Source: Eudorina sp. 2006-703-Eu-15 (lineage: Eukaryota > Chlorophyta > Chlorophyceae > Chlamydomonadales > Volvocaceae). Taken from it: 64,000 nucleotides of DNA. This document shows, in pieces, positions 1 to 12,232 of the stretch. The notes beneath the pieces are model-generated. The model was not told the DNA's origin. It ran no database searches and was given only the letters and a program-made list of their open reading frames with translations. The stretch's first letter is position 1. Every line of letters starts with the position of its first letter. The stretch spans positions 1,063,501-1,127,500 of the forward strand of contig BDSI01000006.1 of assembly GCA_003117195.1 (NCBI GenBank). The letters are read 5' to 3'. Made by a program: the position numbers and the translations under genes.

Positions 1-2184
1 CGACGTCAAGGAACCGTCGATCGAGTCCGGAGCGCACCCACTGCGGTCCTTGGTGCACCGCCTTGGCCGAGCAAGTCCGTCCTAACCCACTTGTTGCTCT
101 ATCCGACCCTGTCCATCAAGCCGACCCTGTCCAGGCGAGTACTCCCTGCTCCGAAACCCAAAACATCACCCACGCTTACGCGGTCCGCCCTGATTTACCC
201 TGACATCCCCTCCCGGGGGACTCCCCGGGTGACTCCCCGGGTGACGGCTTCCGTCCCCTCACCTTGCTGGTCGGCGGGTGGGCGGCACGCATGGACTCGA
301 GCACCAGCCGCTCCCCCCCGGCGGCGGCGGGCGCGGCCCCCGCCCCCTGCTCCGCATTCGCAGCCCCCCCGCCACTGCCGGTCAGCTCCAGGGAGGCCAG
401 TCCATGCTCGAGCTGTGGATCCTGGTTGTCGTACTCCAGCGCGGCCAGCTGCGGAACGTGCGACACCACGCCGATGATCTCCACCACCTCATGGAGTACG
501 ACAGCGGGCGCGCTGTCGTACAGCTGCGTGCGAGGCAACACAGGGCGGCAGCGCGGCGAAAACGGTCGCAATAAGGCGCAAGCCCTCACAGCAAGGAAAG
601 CGTTGCTCTATGGATTTATTCAGTTAAGGAATGACTACGCCTGGACAAACAGCTTGCTGCTGAACTACATTGAGGACAGCGACAACGATGAACGATGCGG
701 GCGTCGACTAGACGATGATAGCGTTGAAGGGCCGTATAAGTGGATAGCGTTGAAGCGCCGTATCAAGTGGATACCCCGACGGCGGCCGTCCCTCAGCTGG
801 GAACCGGCCACCGGCTGTCGATGAGAAGTTCAACAAGGCAACACCCGCGGGACAGTCCCTGGACGCAGCCCACCTCTCCAGTGCTCTTCGGATTTGGTAC
901 CCGCCACAATGCGCGGGTGGCACCCCGCAGAGACCCTCTGGCGCCGGAGACCCACGACTGCCCCGCACCCGAGACGTCCTCTAGCCGCCCCGCCATTGAA
1001 CTCACATACACCATGCAGCTGCCAGGCACCTCACGCGCTGCTGACCAGGACTCTGCCGCCGCAGTCGCACTGCCGGGCGCCGCCTGCCCGCCGCCGCTCT
1101 GCTCTCCGGAGGCGTCACCCGTGGTGACATCACCACCACTACCACTACCACCACCAGCGGCAGCGGCGGCGGCGGCGGTACGCTGCGTCTCCTCCTGGCC
1201 GGGCGCCGCTGCCCCAGCAGCGCTCGACCGTCGATCCTCCCGCCTGCGGATTCGAGGGCGGGTTACACCCTCCTCAGCCGCCGCGTCGGTGACCGGCGCC
1301 CCGCCGACCGCCGCCGGCCCTTGGTCGCCTGCGAGGTCCGTGTCCTGCATCGAGTCCTCCTGCTCGAGGAGCGGTGGAACCGCCGGCGCTGCCGCCAGTC
1401 CTGCGGCGCCGCCGCCGCCGCCGCCGCCACTGCGCTCCGTGGTGGCGTCGAGCTGCATGTCCGCGTCGAAGGAGCGCTCGCGCTTCGCTGCGCGGCCCGC
1501 CGTGGGGAGCGGCGCCGCGGCGGCGGCCTGGGAGGCGTCGTGTGAGGCCGGCGCGGCCGGTGCCTCGGGCGCGCCGGCCGCGGGGGCCGCAGTGGTAGTG
1601 TTGCCGGATGCAGCCCAGGAGCTGAGGCCCGGCAGCGGGACGCAGACGACGGGCCGCCGCTCCCACACGATCGGCTGCCCGCACGTGTCGAGGTGGTCCA
1701 GCTCCGCCATCTCTGGGTCGCTGAATTTCGTCGTGACCCATTCGCCATTGGGCCGTTGGAAGGCCCCCACATAGTACTCCGGGTTCAACAGGTCTTGCAC
1801 CTGCGCGACGTTGTTAAAGGCTATCAAGCCGCGCAGCGCGCGCGTGATCGATGCACCTCCTGGGCCGTGGGCCCACTCACCATGCCACGAAACCGGACGA
1901 GGCTATGATGCGGAAGGCGCTCGACAGTCTGCTCACTAAGAAGTGGTATCTGCGTACCAGAAACGGCAAATTTGCAAGCCGTTATTAATTTACTGTCGCC
2001 TGTCGGCGAAGCTGGTGCGCTCCAATTTGTATTTTCGCACCTCCTCCAGTCCGATGGCTGCGACGGCATCTTTGAAGTGAGAAGGCACTCCCCAGTCGAT
2101 GTCTGAAGAGCTTGGGCATCCGGCCTTCTGGTACAGCTTTTGCACTGTGTCCACTGGACGCGCGACCAGCTCTGGGACAGTCAT
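1..2184 (-). CDS. ETG1: MCM complex-binding protein (MCMBP/ETG1-like), 3' part outside window
   Basis: Nuclear protein that binds the MCM2-7 helicase and is needed for replication and sister-chromatid cohesion (family knowledge). Readable exons: 2184-1994, 1935-1881, 1800-1035, 523-263; the rest lies beyond base 1. The N-terminus (MTVPELVARPVDTVQKLYQK, then DWGVPSHFKDAV), the block SLVRFRGM joined to VQDLLNPEYYVGAF, the VVCVPLPGLSSW block and LHEVVEIIGVVSHVP all follow the order of conserved MCMBP segments. The start is the first ATG in frame at 2184. Exon 3 holds a long Ala/Gly/Ser/Pro-rich insert, typical of algal proteins. The phases of exon 3 (ends +1) and exon 4 (starts 0) do not match, so a short exon between 1034 and 524 is probably unseen. 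Family assignment is strong; exact exon edges are moderate. Confidence 0.85.
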
Positions 2185-2288
2185 TGCCACTTCGAGCCAC
2201 AAGAATTTGAAAAGAACTTAATTAAGATGGCATTATGTCGAAAAACGACTAAGAAGGGATTACTTGAAGATTAACTGTACTACAGCAA

Positions 2289-2297
2289 TTTCCCGCG
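2289..2297. promoter_or_regulatory. E2F-type site upstream of the MCMBP/ETG1 gene
   Basis: TTTCCCGCG at about 105 bp before the ATG matches the E2F consensus TTTSSCGC. The Arabidopsis orthologue is named E2F TARGET GENE 1, so the site fits S-phase control. This is a match by eye and could be chance in GC-rich DNA. Confidence 0.5.
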
Positions 2298-3214
2298 CTT
2301 CCTATCAATGATCATGTGATAGGTTTTATAGTCCACCCTCGGGTGAAGCTTATAGAAATCCTTACAAACTGAATTAAGGGATGCAGTGCTCAGGGCGCGC
2401 CTTACTACCACAATCAACATACTGTTGCGGACACGTCACCGTTTGCCAGCGGTTGCCTAACGGACCGGCGCACCACCGTTCTGAAAGGTAGTATCATCGA
2501 CAGTGCAGACACCAAGATGTGCGGTTTTTATTCTGGTACTCGCAGATGGCAGCGTTTCTTTTTGTCTCAATGAGTGAGGAGTAAGGTGGGACAAGCAATT
2601 GAAGGGGCCTTTGCAAATCACACAACCTCAACCTGGAGCGCTCATCGAAACGTGTCAACCCCGCATACGCCAATGGCTTTCTTTTTTTCGTGACACGGGG
2701 AGCACGTCCATGTACTGACCACGGGCCGCCCCTCCTGAGCAGGCTGGCTATCTTACCCCAAAAGCCTTAAGCCCAATAGATAAAAATATCTATTTGACCA
2801 GGGAAGATAGCCGGCCTGCTCCTGAGTGCAGTGGGTTACGTGCATCCTGGATGGAATCCGCTGCGTCCCTCCACCCGCTCCGGCCTCCCTAGACATTACA
2901 GCCTCGGCATGCTGGATGTATGGCCGGTGAGGGGCAGGGCTCATGCTGAGCTCGGTTTCGCTTACTTCCTGGTACTCTGGGACTGTTGGATCCTGCTGGA
3001 CTGTGCGGCCGGTACACGACACCGGCGGCAACAGGACTGAAACTCCGCTGCAAGCACAATCGAGCACGGTGGTTTGGCGCAAGTGGGAAGTCCGGGCTCG
3101 CGACATCACATGGAAACTGGGAGTCCGTGTTTGGGAGGAGCATGGGACGTATCGCAGCATGTTGGAGTAGTGCAGGCGCGGGGTAGGGATGAATGCTTGA
3201 CGGGGATTGGACGA

Positions 3215-3310
3215 TAACCAGGACGGGGACGGGGACGGGGACGGGGACGGGGACGGGGACTGGGATGGGGACGGGGACGGGGACGGGACGGGGACTGGAC
3301 GGGGACAGGA
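3215..3310. repeat. GGGGAC hexanucleotide microsatellite
   Basis: Tandem GGGGAC units with a few interruptions. Reverse-frame reading gives an Arg-Pro run, so the overlapping reading frame on the minus strand is not evidence of a gene. Confidence 0.85.
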
Positions 3311-3851
3311 CCGAGATCGGCCGCAGCTGGTTTGAGGGGGTCGGGTCCAAGGCTCACTTCCCCCGCGAGCCACCTTCCAGCATCAGTTTCAGACCAGACG
3401 AGCTCAACGGGTTCAGTTACTTCAGCAGGAGGCCGAGAGGAGTAACGTTTTGGGTGGAGGCTCCGGAAGGGGATAGTGGGCGTTGATGCGGCCGCATCCA
3501 GGCTGGATGTTGGACGGGGTGCCTTCAGAACCAGCTGCTGCTGTGGCTGCTGGGGATTTACGGCGGCGGCGGCTGCAGGGGCCGAGGCCCCGCGTGCGTG
3601 TACGGCGGCAGCTGCTGATGAGGCTGCGGCGGCGGCGTGTGCAGGTGCGGAACCAGAAGCAGGCGGAAGGCGGAGGGGGGAGGTTGGTGAGCGACCGACC
3701 GGCGCAAAAGCAACAGGGCCCCCGAATCCCCTTACTTGGTGTTCCACTGCAGCAACTTGTCCCCTCACGCAGGTATAGGGCCCAGGCCCCCAATCGGCCC
3801 GATCCTCCATCGCAATGGCGTACCGGATGGACGCGTCCGTGGGCACGGCGG

Positions 3852-3922
3852 CACCAACGAACGCAGCTGCACGACACCAACGAACGCAGCTGCACGGCAC
3901 CAACGAACGCAGCTGCACGACG
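3852..3922. repeat. 23-bp tandem repeat, three copies
   Basis: Three near-identical 23-bp units begin at 3852, 3875 and 3898, each starting CACCAACGAACGCAGCTGCA. No coding role is evident. The surrounding 2185-4120 interval has no gene I can recognise; a proline/alanine-rich minus-strand frame (3106-3918) runs through it but has no family motif. Confidence 0.8.
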
Positions 3923-4124
3923 CACGGGCTGCGTCGGAGGAGGTCGCCGGTGCTCTAGGGATCCAGCCGGCGTTTGCATGTTGTCTATCCGCCGGCACCC
4001 GAGCGATCGATGCGAACCGGCGTTGTCAGGCTGTCAGCCAACGCAGCTCCGCCCCGTGAACAGCGGGTTTACGTGCACTGAAGTTGTTAGGACCGGCAGC
4101 CGTCCCCGGGTCGCTGGAAGACCG

Positions 4125-4190
4125 TAGGGCAAGCACACAGGGCGGCCCCCGCGGGATCCGCTGAACCATCCTTAATGATAATAATATATA
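4125..4190 (+). repeat. Diverged copy of R1 retroposon-like 3' tail
   Basis: The segment containing CCCGCGGGATCCGCTGAA and CATCCTTAATGATAATAAT is a diverged version of the tail seen near 7312, 18893, 22715, 26440 and 58061, which normally reads GGGGTCCGCTGTAAC followed by CATCCTTAATAAT. Confidence 0.6.
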
Positions 4191-4489
4191 CGCGCCGGAT
4201 TCGACCCAAGATAGAGCGAGGTAGGGCGCCAACATTTTGAAGTCCTGCCACCCGTACTACGTACCCGTACCAACGGACGCAACTACGAACTGACTAACTA
4301 ACTACAAACACGGACAGAACACACCGCGCCTGTCTAGCTCCGAAACCGACAACCCGGCTGTACTCCCATTCGTTCGAAGGCCTCCTCAGGGAACTGGCAT
4401 GGTAAGTACGATTGATGAAGCGCTGGATGATGATGTACCCATAGGCAACATCAACACCGACACTTGTTAACATTACTTTGCAACATGTG

Positions 4490-5784
4490 TGCAAAAATGG
4501 GCGGAAGGTGGCCCTGAGAGAGTATTCTGTTCAAGTGGGGACGGCGATGCAACTAGCCGAGGTGGCGGAACGTCGCAGTGCGGCCCACTTGCTGTTTGCC
4601 TGTGAGGCGGTAGGGCTGGGGGCCACCGACCCGATCACTCAGGTGGCGGCCGCCCGGATCCAGGGACTGCTGAGCCGCCTCTGGCTTAGTACCCGGTGGG
4701 AAAATGAGCATGAGGAGGCCTTTTGGCGCCTTACAGTCGATGGCGTCCCGTTGCTGGGCAATTCCCATATGCGCCACGCGAGGGTGACGCGGTGTGGATG
4801 CGGGGGATACCCAGCGGAAGGCGGGGGGACAGAAACACCCCGCCAGCACCATTTCTGGTCGTGCCGAGTGGCCCAGGCGGTGGTGGGTCAGATGGAACCG
4901 CGCCTTGGGGCGCGGATTAGGAGGACGCAGGTCTGGCTGGCGGAACCCCCGCCACCCGTGGAGCAATGTGTATGGGATGTGGTGGTGTTGGCCGCGATCG
5001 CGGCCATGGAGACTGGTCGCCGGTTCATGGCGGCCGCCCTGCGGGTCAGGGTATGACTGCACGGCCGGGACCGGAATTGGCAGAGCAAGGGGAGCGGCGC
5101 GCAATCGCTGACTTTTGGGGGCGCCTTCACGGGTTTGCCCAGTTGGGACTCCCGAGACGGGGATGGACCTCGGTGGGCCCCTTCCACCCTTTCTTGAAAG
5201 TGTCGGGGGGAGTCTTGCGATGTGCGGGGCCTGCTCCTGAGGGATGAGGCACGGGTTCCCCGCCCTATGCCTGTTTGTAATCGGGGTATCCGACCCGGGG
5301 CTCAAGTTGGGGACCTGGCCTGCCCTCAGATTGGGTAGGAGGCAGGGCTCCCGTTGGTATGTTATTGCTTGGCATAGGTATTTCTTCTGATGCGGGCTAC
5401 TCCACTAGCGGTCGCTGGGCAGTGTCACGAGCCAGGCGTGGGTCTTCCAAGACCTCGAGAGGGTGCAACGTTGGGTGCCTCAGGGGTGGTGGTAGTTGGG
5501 TGATGGGGTGCCTGTGTGGGCGACCTCCCCTGTGCTTGGCTTTATCCATTTCTGGGGATTCTGCCCTCTGCTGTGCCTATCCCTTTATTTGGTAGTGTTG
5601 CCCCGCTGCGCGCCTCTGCTTGCTTCGGTGTCTGGATGGGTGGGGTCATGGCCCGGTGTGTTTTTGGGTGCGGCGTTGAGGTGTGGAGGTGTCCTGCCGC
5701 CTTGGCGGTGGGGCCTGCTGGGGCTTGCCCTGGTATACACCGGTGATCCCTTTGGGGTCCGCTGTAACGTTCATTCATTCATGT
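4490..5784 (+). mobile_element. 5'-truncated LINE copy (3' end of ORF2 plus 3' UTR)
   Basis: Nearly collinear with the longer copy at 24050-25355. The readable protein (4478-5056) is the post-reverse-transcriptase part of a non-LTR retrotransposon, with a zinc-binding cluster (CGCGG then HHFWSC, a zf-RVT-like pattern). Compared with the other copy, sequence around 5045-5060 is altered, so the frame stops early (RVRV stop) and continues in another frame to 5247. The element ends GGGGTCCGCTGTAAC plus ATTC repeats at 5757-5780. The 5' breakpoint near 4490 is typical of incomplete target-primed insertion. A non-autonomous relic. Confidence 0.8.
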
Positions 5785-8009
5785 GTTTGAATCCATGTGC
5801 TTGAGCTAATAACCTGGCTACCTGTGTGTTTCGCCATATTCTTGTACTGCCGGTGTAAAGGACCCTTCGATAGGGGTAACACAACCCTTAGCGTTCACGT
5901 AACAATGCGGAGCGAGCACCCAACCAACCCAGCCTTTCCCCCTTGCAAGCAAGTGCGAGCACGCGCCGACAACTGACTTCGCACCAGCCAGCCAGCCATG
6001 CGCAGCGAGCTACCGACGGTAACAAGCAACGAATCAGATTCATCCACGCATACCAAAAGTCGTATCATTCCATACATCATGCATGCATGCGGTAAGAAGT
6101 GGAGCGGCGGACCCGCCGGCCGGGCATCCTGGTCCAACCCACCCTCGCTCTGCCTATCGACCGTCCGAGCGATCGACCCACCGTCAGCAGGCGAGGGACC
6201 GATCAATCGAGCATATTATGCATATACGCTCGCAAACAACGAATGAGCAGCAGACCAGCAGATAGAGCTGGCAGCAACTGCCGCAAGTAAGCGAGCACGC
6301 ACCGTCGTACGTCCATATGCCCCGCGTGCCGTACCATCGGGCATTGATTATTACGTCATCACCAGCAGCCAGCGGGCGGGCGGGCGCGCGGGCGGGTCCG
6401 TCGGCACATGCACGCCCGCCTGCGCGACATAAATAGCGCCAAACAAATTCGCTCTCGCCCACCTGCCACCTACCCAGCCAGCCAGCCGGGTGGGCACTTA
6501 TGATAACATCGGATCCGACCTCGGCCCCTTCAATTCGTGGCGTGACGCAACTCGTGTGTGCCTTCCGCCGACAGCAGAGAAGGAACGAATGAGGCTAGCT
6601 ATGGCGCTAGCTATGGCGCGGCAAGTAGGAACGAACGAACGACACCTCATGAACGAGAGTTAGTTGTGTCCCTGTGCGAGTATATACGCAAGCGACGTCT
6701 ACGTATCAGCCGTGATGCATCCAGAGCCAGATCGAGCCCACTATCTCAGGTAGGGACGACAAAGGAGGCAAGCAAGCAAGCGAATGACACGCACCACACG
6801 CACCTTCACACGTACGCGAAAGGCACATACACCTGCTATGCTGCCCAAGCACGTCCCGCCATCTAGCTACCTAACTGTCCACCACCAGCAGAATTACGGA
6901 GATGTCGTACCATGCATGCATGTACGGCGGTCCACAAATATGATATATGAAATTTTATCAGACTACTGTTTGTGATCGATGAAGCAGTCTCCCAGCGGCA
7001 GCATCCCGAGAAGCCATGCATACATTGCTAGTCCTCGATCGCCCTTCATCGCTAGCTCGCTGATCACTGAGGTTCGAGATAGACCCAAGCAAATCCCTAG
7101 ATACACGTACGTCCACTACGACGATCCACGACGGTCAATCAACGGAAGGTCCTTAATTCTCACCTACTGAACAACATTACTGTACCTAACGCCTCCATCC
7201 AAATAAACCCTACCTGGTACCCTAGTCAGTCCATACTATTAAAAGAGAAGATTACGGACGCACGCACACGCGCCACATTATGCGTATGCATAGCTAGCAT
7301 ATACAGTGTTTGGTGAGGAAGCTTCGGCTATCGCCGATGGCTGTCACCGATGACCCGCGGGGTCCGCTGTAACAATACGCCGCCGCCTGTCTAGGGGCGG
7401 GCGGGCTAGCTAGCTACGAACGTACCTAATAAGTACGTACTTGGAAGAACCTGCTGTATCACCCAACCACCTTCCTAGCTAGCTACATCAACCTGCATGC
7501 GAGCTGCATGCGTGCGGGCCCCGCACGTCACCGCTCTCCTTCCAGCCAATGCGAGGCTAGCAGGGCACGCACGCACCGCGCACCCGGATGTGTATATGTG
7601 TATGAATGCGCACATGTACGTATGGTGAGTGCGGTCCCACATGCACGCACGTGACTATTTCCCGCAGCGCGCGGGACTTGCCGCCGCCTTTGTGTGTCTG
7701 GTGTGTTCTCCAGCCGGTGATGAGCCCATTCGGATAGGCAATCAACGGGCGGTTAGTGTCGTATCTGCTGTCTTGAGCATAGGTAGGCGGCACAAAGTTC
7801 GTTCGGTCTTATACTTATCTAATGACGAGGTAAACCAGTGCTATATTACTAAAACGTCTGCCATTACTAAACATCTGCCATTATTCAAATATCTGCCATT
7901 ATTACGAAACACGCACCGCGTGGTGTGAGCGTGAGCCGGTACGGCAAATAAAGTAGTCGACAGAACCAATCGCATAAATGGGAACCCACAATTATGTACG
8001 GGCCAATGG
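5785..8009. other. Intergenic, no gene recognised
   Basis: Lower-GC stretch rich in short palindromes such as GCTAGC and GCATGC. It holds an R1 copy (7312-7373) and a degenerate tandem of units like ATCTGCCATTATT at about 7845-7905. No frame shows domain-like content. It probably includes the 3' UTR of the kinase gene ending at 8010. Confidence 0.5.
7312..7373 (+). repeat. R1 retroposon-like repeat, short copy
   Basis: Starts GTGAGGAAGCTTCGGC, continues CTGTCACCGATGACCCGCGG and ends GGTCCGCTGTAAC. The same order occurs inverted at 26440-26520 and 58061-58120. Confidence 0.75.
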
Positions 8010-11000
8010 TCAATGGTCATCCGCCGGTGGTTCCAATTGTGAGATCAACCGCCACAGCCGCTCCTGCACATGCGCCATGCCGGGCCGCGCTGACGGCTCC
8101 TGTTGAAGGCAATCGGCCGCCAGCGCTGGGAGCCCCGGGGGAGTGTCGGCAGGCCACACCAACAGCTCGGGGGGCAGCGCCTCCGCCGCCTCCGGGTCCA
8201 TCCTCGATTGCTGGTCCAGCCAAGCCCGCAATGGCGCCCCCTCTGGCCGGGACGCCCGCAGCAGCTCCGGAAGCGGGCAGCCATGCGCGAGCTCCCACAG
8301 GACAACCGCGAAGGCATAGACGTCACCGGCGGGGCTCGATCTGCCGTACCGCACGAGCTCCGGTGCCGAATAGATGGACGAGCGTCTGCGAGTAGGCACG
8401 TTTGGGGGTCCAGCGGGCGGGCATCGACGGGGGCCGTGGTCACCGGGGATACATAGGCGGCACGCGTGGGACGGCACTCCCGGTAGGTGCTTGCTGCACT
8501 GACCATGCAGTCTTCGTTCAGCCAGCGGGCAAGGCATCGAGCGAGGTCGCCGGGATGCCGTACATCTACAGTGGGTGGCCTGGATGGAGGCACATGCATG
8601 GGCTGAGCGAGCCTCACCGCCCCTGCCCCCTGAATCCACGCTAAAGATTGCCCATCGTATTTGTTAAATACTTCCTGCCAACTAACGACGACTCACCTTG
8701 CTGGGCCCGAAACGTGCGTCGCCCGCTCCACCCGATTCAGCCGCCCAGACAATCCGAAGTCGCAGACCTTGGCAATGTATCCGTACATGTACGGATCGTC
8801 GTCGTCCAGCACGGCACCACCCACGGCCGCCACGGCACCCCAAGAACCGCCGGTGCTCCTTAAGGATGTCCACGCGCCGCCCCTGGCCCCGTCTCTGGCC
8901 CTCGGCGACTGTATTATCGGCGGAGAACAAGACGTCGGGTTGTCTGCTTGTGGTGCTTGTGATGCCGGCACGCGCTTGAGCAGGATGTTGGCGGAGCTGA
9001 CGTCAGCATGTACGATCGCCCGGCCGTGGAGGTGAGCCAGTCCCCGGGCCGCCTGCAGCGCCACAGACAGCATCACCGCAGCGCCGAGCCGCCCACTGCG
9101 GCTGCTGCTGTTGCGGATGCTGTCACCCACGTCCAACGCCCAACATCCGTCGTCCGTGATACCGCCGCGGCCGCCGATGCCTGCAGCACCCACAGCAGGC
9201 GTCGGTGGAGGAGGCAGACACGGCTCCGCAGCCGCATCACTACTACCGGTGCCGCCCGCCGTGGCGTGGCCAGCTCCCGCCGCTGCTGGTGCCGATTGAT
9301 GATCGGCGACTTGCGAATCCGGAGCACGCAGCGGCAAGGGACGCCAGGTGAGGCCCTCGTCATCACCGCATGGCGCGTCCGACCTCCTGCTGCTGCTGGC
9401 GCCGGCGGGTCGCCATGCCCGGCAGCTGGCCAGTGTGCCCCGCTCGAGGCAGTGCCGCAGGCTGTTGCCGTCACACAGCTCCTGGACCAGCGTCAGCTTC
9501 CAAACCTGCAACAGGTGGAGACCTGTCGGGGAGGAGGAGGCAGGATAGGGGCGGGCGGAGGGGCGGGCGGAGGGGCGGGGGCTTCAGGGCGCGTTTGCTG
9601 TGGGTGCGAAAGCGCACGGCGGCTTCAGGGAGCGAGGTAATGCATTGCGTGCAGAGCAAAGTAGTAGCAGTGCCGTGGGGGTTTCCTTGGCGGTGACGAC
9701 CGCTTGCTGCACGTCCCGCTGCCCCAGATAACGCCTTCCACACATACATACGCACATCAGCACCCCACAAGCCCACATCAGTATTTGGTCCTTGGTTTGG
9801 GTCGGGCGGGTCTCTTCTCTAAACACATCAGCACCCCCATCCGTGCAGCGCATCTGCCTTAATGGGAGGGCTGCTGCACGCAGAGAGCTGCTGCCACACA
9901 TGCCCACATGCATGCACGCCTTGCGCCCCTCCCCTCCCTCCCCTCCCCTCCCCTCCCTCCCCTCCCCTCCCCCTCCCCTCCATCCATCCTCACATGTATT
10001 ACCCATGTATTACCTTGCTTGGGGTGGTGAGGCGCGGCCCCGGCGGCGCTCTGTTGTCCCGCTGCTGCACCCTCACCCGCATCCTCGTCCAGGCGGTCCA
10101 ACATGTGCGAGTAGGTGGCCACCACGTTGGGGTGCGAGACACTGGCACTGATGGCGGCCTCGCGTATGGCCTGCTGTACGGCATCGTACTGCACGGCCTG
10201 CGCTCCCGTTGCGACCTGCTGCTGCCGCTGCTGTCGTGTATGTGTCGGTGCATGTGCGTGATAGACCGTTCCATGGGGTGGCACGTGCACACGGCGGGAT
10301 TTCTTCAGGGCCGGAAGTCCAAGTTCGCGGACATTCAACCAAGCTTACTTACTGAACAGGTGAACGATGGACGCGTCACATTACATGGCTGTCTGGGCTG
10401 TTGCGGGAGGTGCACAGGCAAGCCAGAGGAAACCCATTACCTCCCGAGCATGTGCGCGCCTCGGTAGAACATGCCTCGGCTTGAAACCGAAACCCACTAC
10501 TTATTACTGAGTATTAGTGTGACAATCAAATAGCTTCAATAACACATTTCTTGACGTTTAACCATATCAACACTACAATTATTTATTTGTTTTTTGAAAT
10601 AATAGAGTGATACATGCTTTAGTAGTAATATTGTGTAATGCACTAAATTCAACTATGATTACAATTGTATCTTTCCCATAGATAATTATTATATATCAAC
10701 AATCAATAGTTGTATGCAAGGACCCTTCCGCGCATCATTACCTGCTGCGGACATTCCCCACTGCTGACGTCCTGCAGCAGCAGGCTCTTGACCGCGACCT
10801 CCAGGCCCTTCCACCAGCCGCGATACACAACGCCCTGCGCGCCGCGCCCCAGCTCCCCCAACAGCAGCAGCCGGGCCCCGTCACAGTCCTCACCGAGACC
10901 ACAGCCGCCGTGACTCAAGTACGGGGTATTTCCGGCTGCTGGGCCTGATGCTGGTGTTGACTCCCGGGTACTGCACGTGATGGGCCCAGGGTTCAGAGGG

Positions 11001-12200
11001 GGCGGCGGCAGCGCGTACTTGTGGAGGTGGTGAGCGGGCTGCTCGCTGCCGCTGACTGTGTCGCCTGGTCGATTGATGTTGCCCACCACACCCGCACCCG
11101 AGGCCATGTCTTCCTTGACAGCAGTACCGTCCACCAGGCCGCCGGGGTGCGCACACCCGGGCGTGCTGAGGTCGCCGGTTGCGGCCCTGCCGCATCCACT
11201 GCAGCCAGCAGGCGGTGAGGGTGGCCCTGCAGCAGGGCGATCGAGGTCCCGCCGCCGACCGCCTCCCACAACGCCTACAGCCGCTGCCTCCACCTCGTGA
11301 AACTTGTTCATGAGGTGCAGGTACTGGTCCTTCACGGTCCAAGGGACGGTGCGTCTCGTGCTCCCGGCCGTCATGGTGGCGGGGGTGCTGCCGCTGTGCC
11401 CGCGGCGGGCCTGGAGTCCGGCGGCGCTGCTACTGACTGATGAGCCTGGCGGCCCGGACCCTGGTCCCGAGTGGGTCTCAGTGTTGCCAGCTGTGGTCGC
11501 GTCCCCCAGGTAACCCTTGCCGGCTGCTGACAGCGTCTTCAGGCTGGTGGTTGAGGTCCGGTCTGAGGCGGGCGCCAGTGCTGAGCTCAGCGAGGTCTCA
11601 TCATCATTCAGCCCCAAAAAAGGCGTAGCCACACAACCCCAAAGCGGTGGTGCTGGGTCGGCAGCGCCGACACCCACCACTGCCGACCGTGACGGCGATA
11701 TAGTGGAGCCGTCGGGGGTAGTCGTGCAGCGGCGGGAAATGCTACATGGTGCCGGCCCGCCGATGGCGCCTGGGGCGGGCTGACATTCACCGGCGGGTGA
11801 CACCACCCTGGCGGCCCCAGCTGTGTCCAGCTGCTGAGATGGATGCGGCGCCAGCTTGTCATGGTGTTGGGATGCAACCCTGCCCTGCCCACGGACGACA
11901 CGCCAGGTTGCCCTTCTCCTTAGAGCCACTGCCAGCAGGACCATGAACACCAGCAGGCACAGACCCCCTGCCGTGACGCTCCCGACAATGATACCCGTGT
12001 TTGCGGTGGTACGACTCTCCGCAGCAACGTGGCTGCTGCCCACGCTGGGCGGTTCTGAAGAGGCAGATGATGTCCATGAACCCAAGTCAGTGTCCCGGGC
12101 TCCAGGGTCGCGGGCGTGGTGGACATTACCAGGGGGCATGGCTGGGGGTGTGGGAAGTGCAGCGGTGGCAGCGGGCTGCGGCTGGGTTGGTGACGATGGC

Positions 12201-12232
<32 letters not shown>

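Noticed and set aside
740..1774. Plus-strand frame of 344 residues opposite the MCMBP gene
   Set aside because: Antisense shadow of exon 3, whose minus frame carries the conserved MCMBP blocks.
7663..7670. TTTCCCGC at 7663 as a second E2F site
   Set aside because: No gene start lies near it in the right place, so a chance match is more likely.
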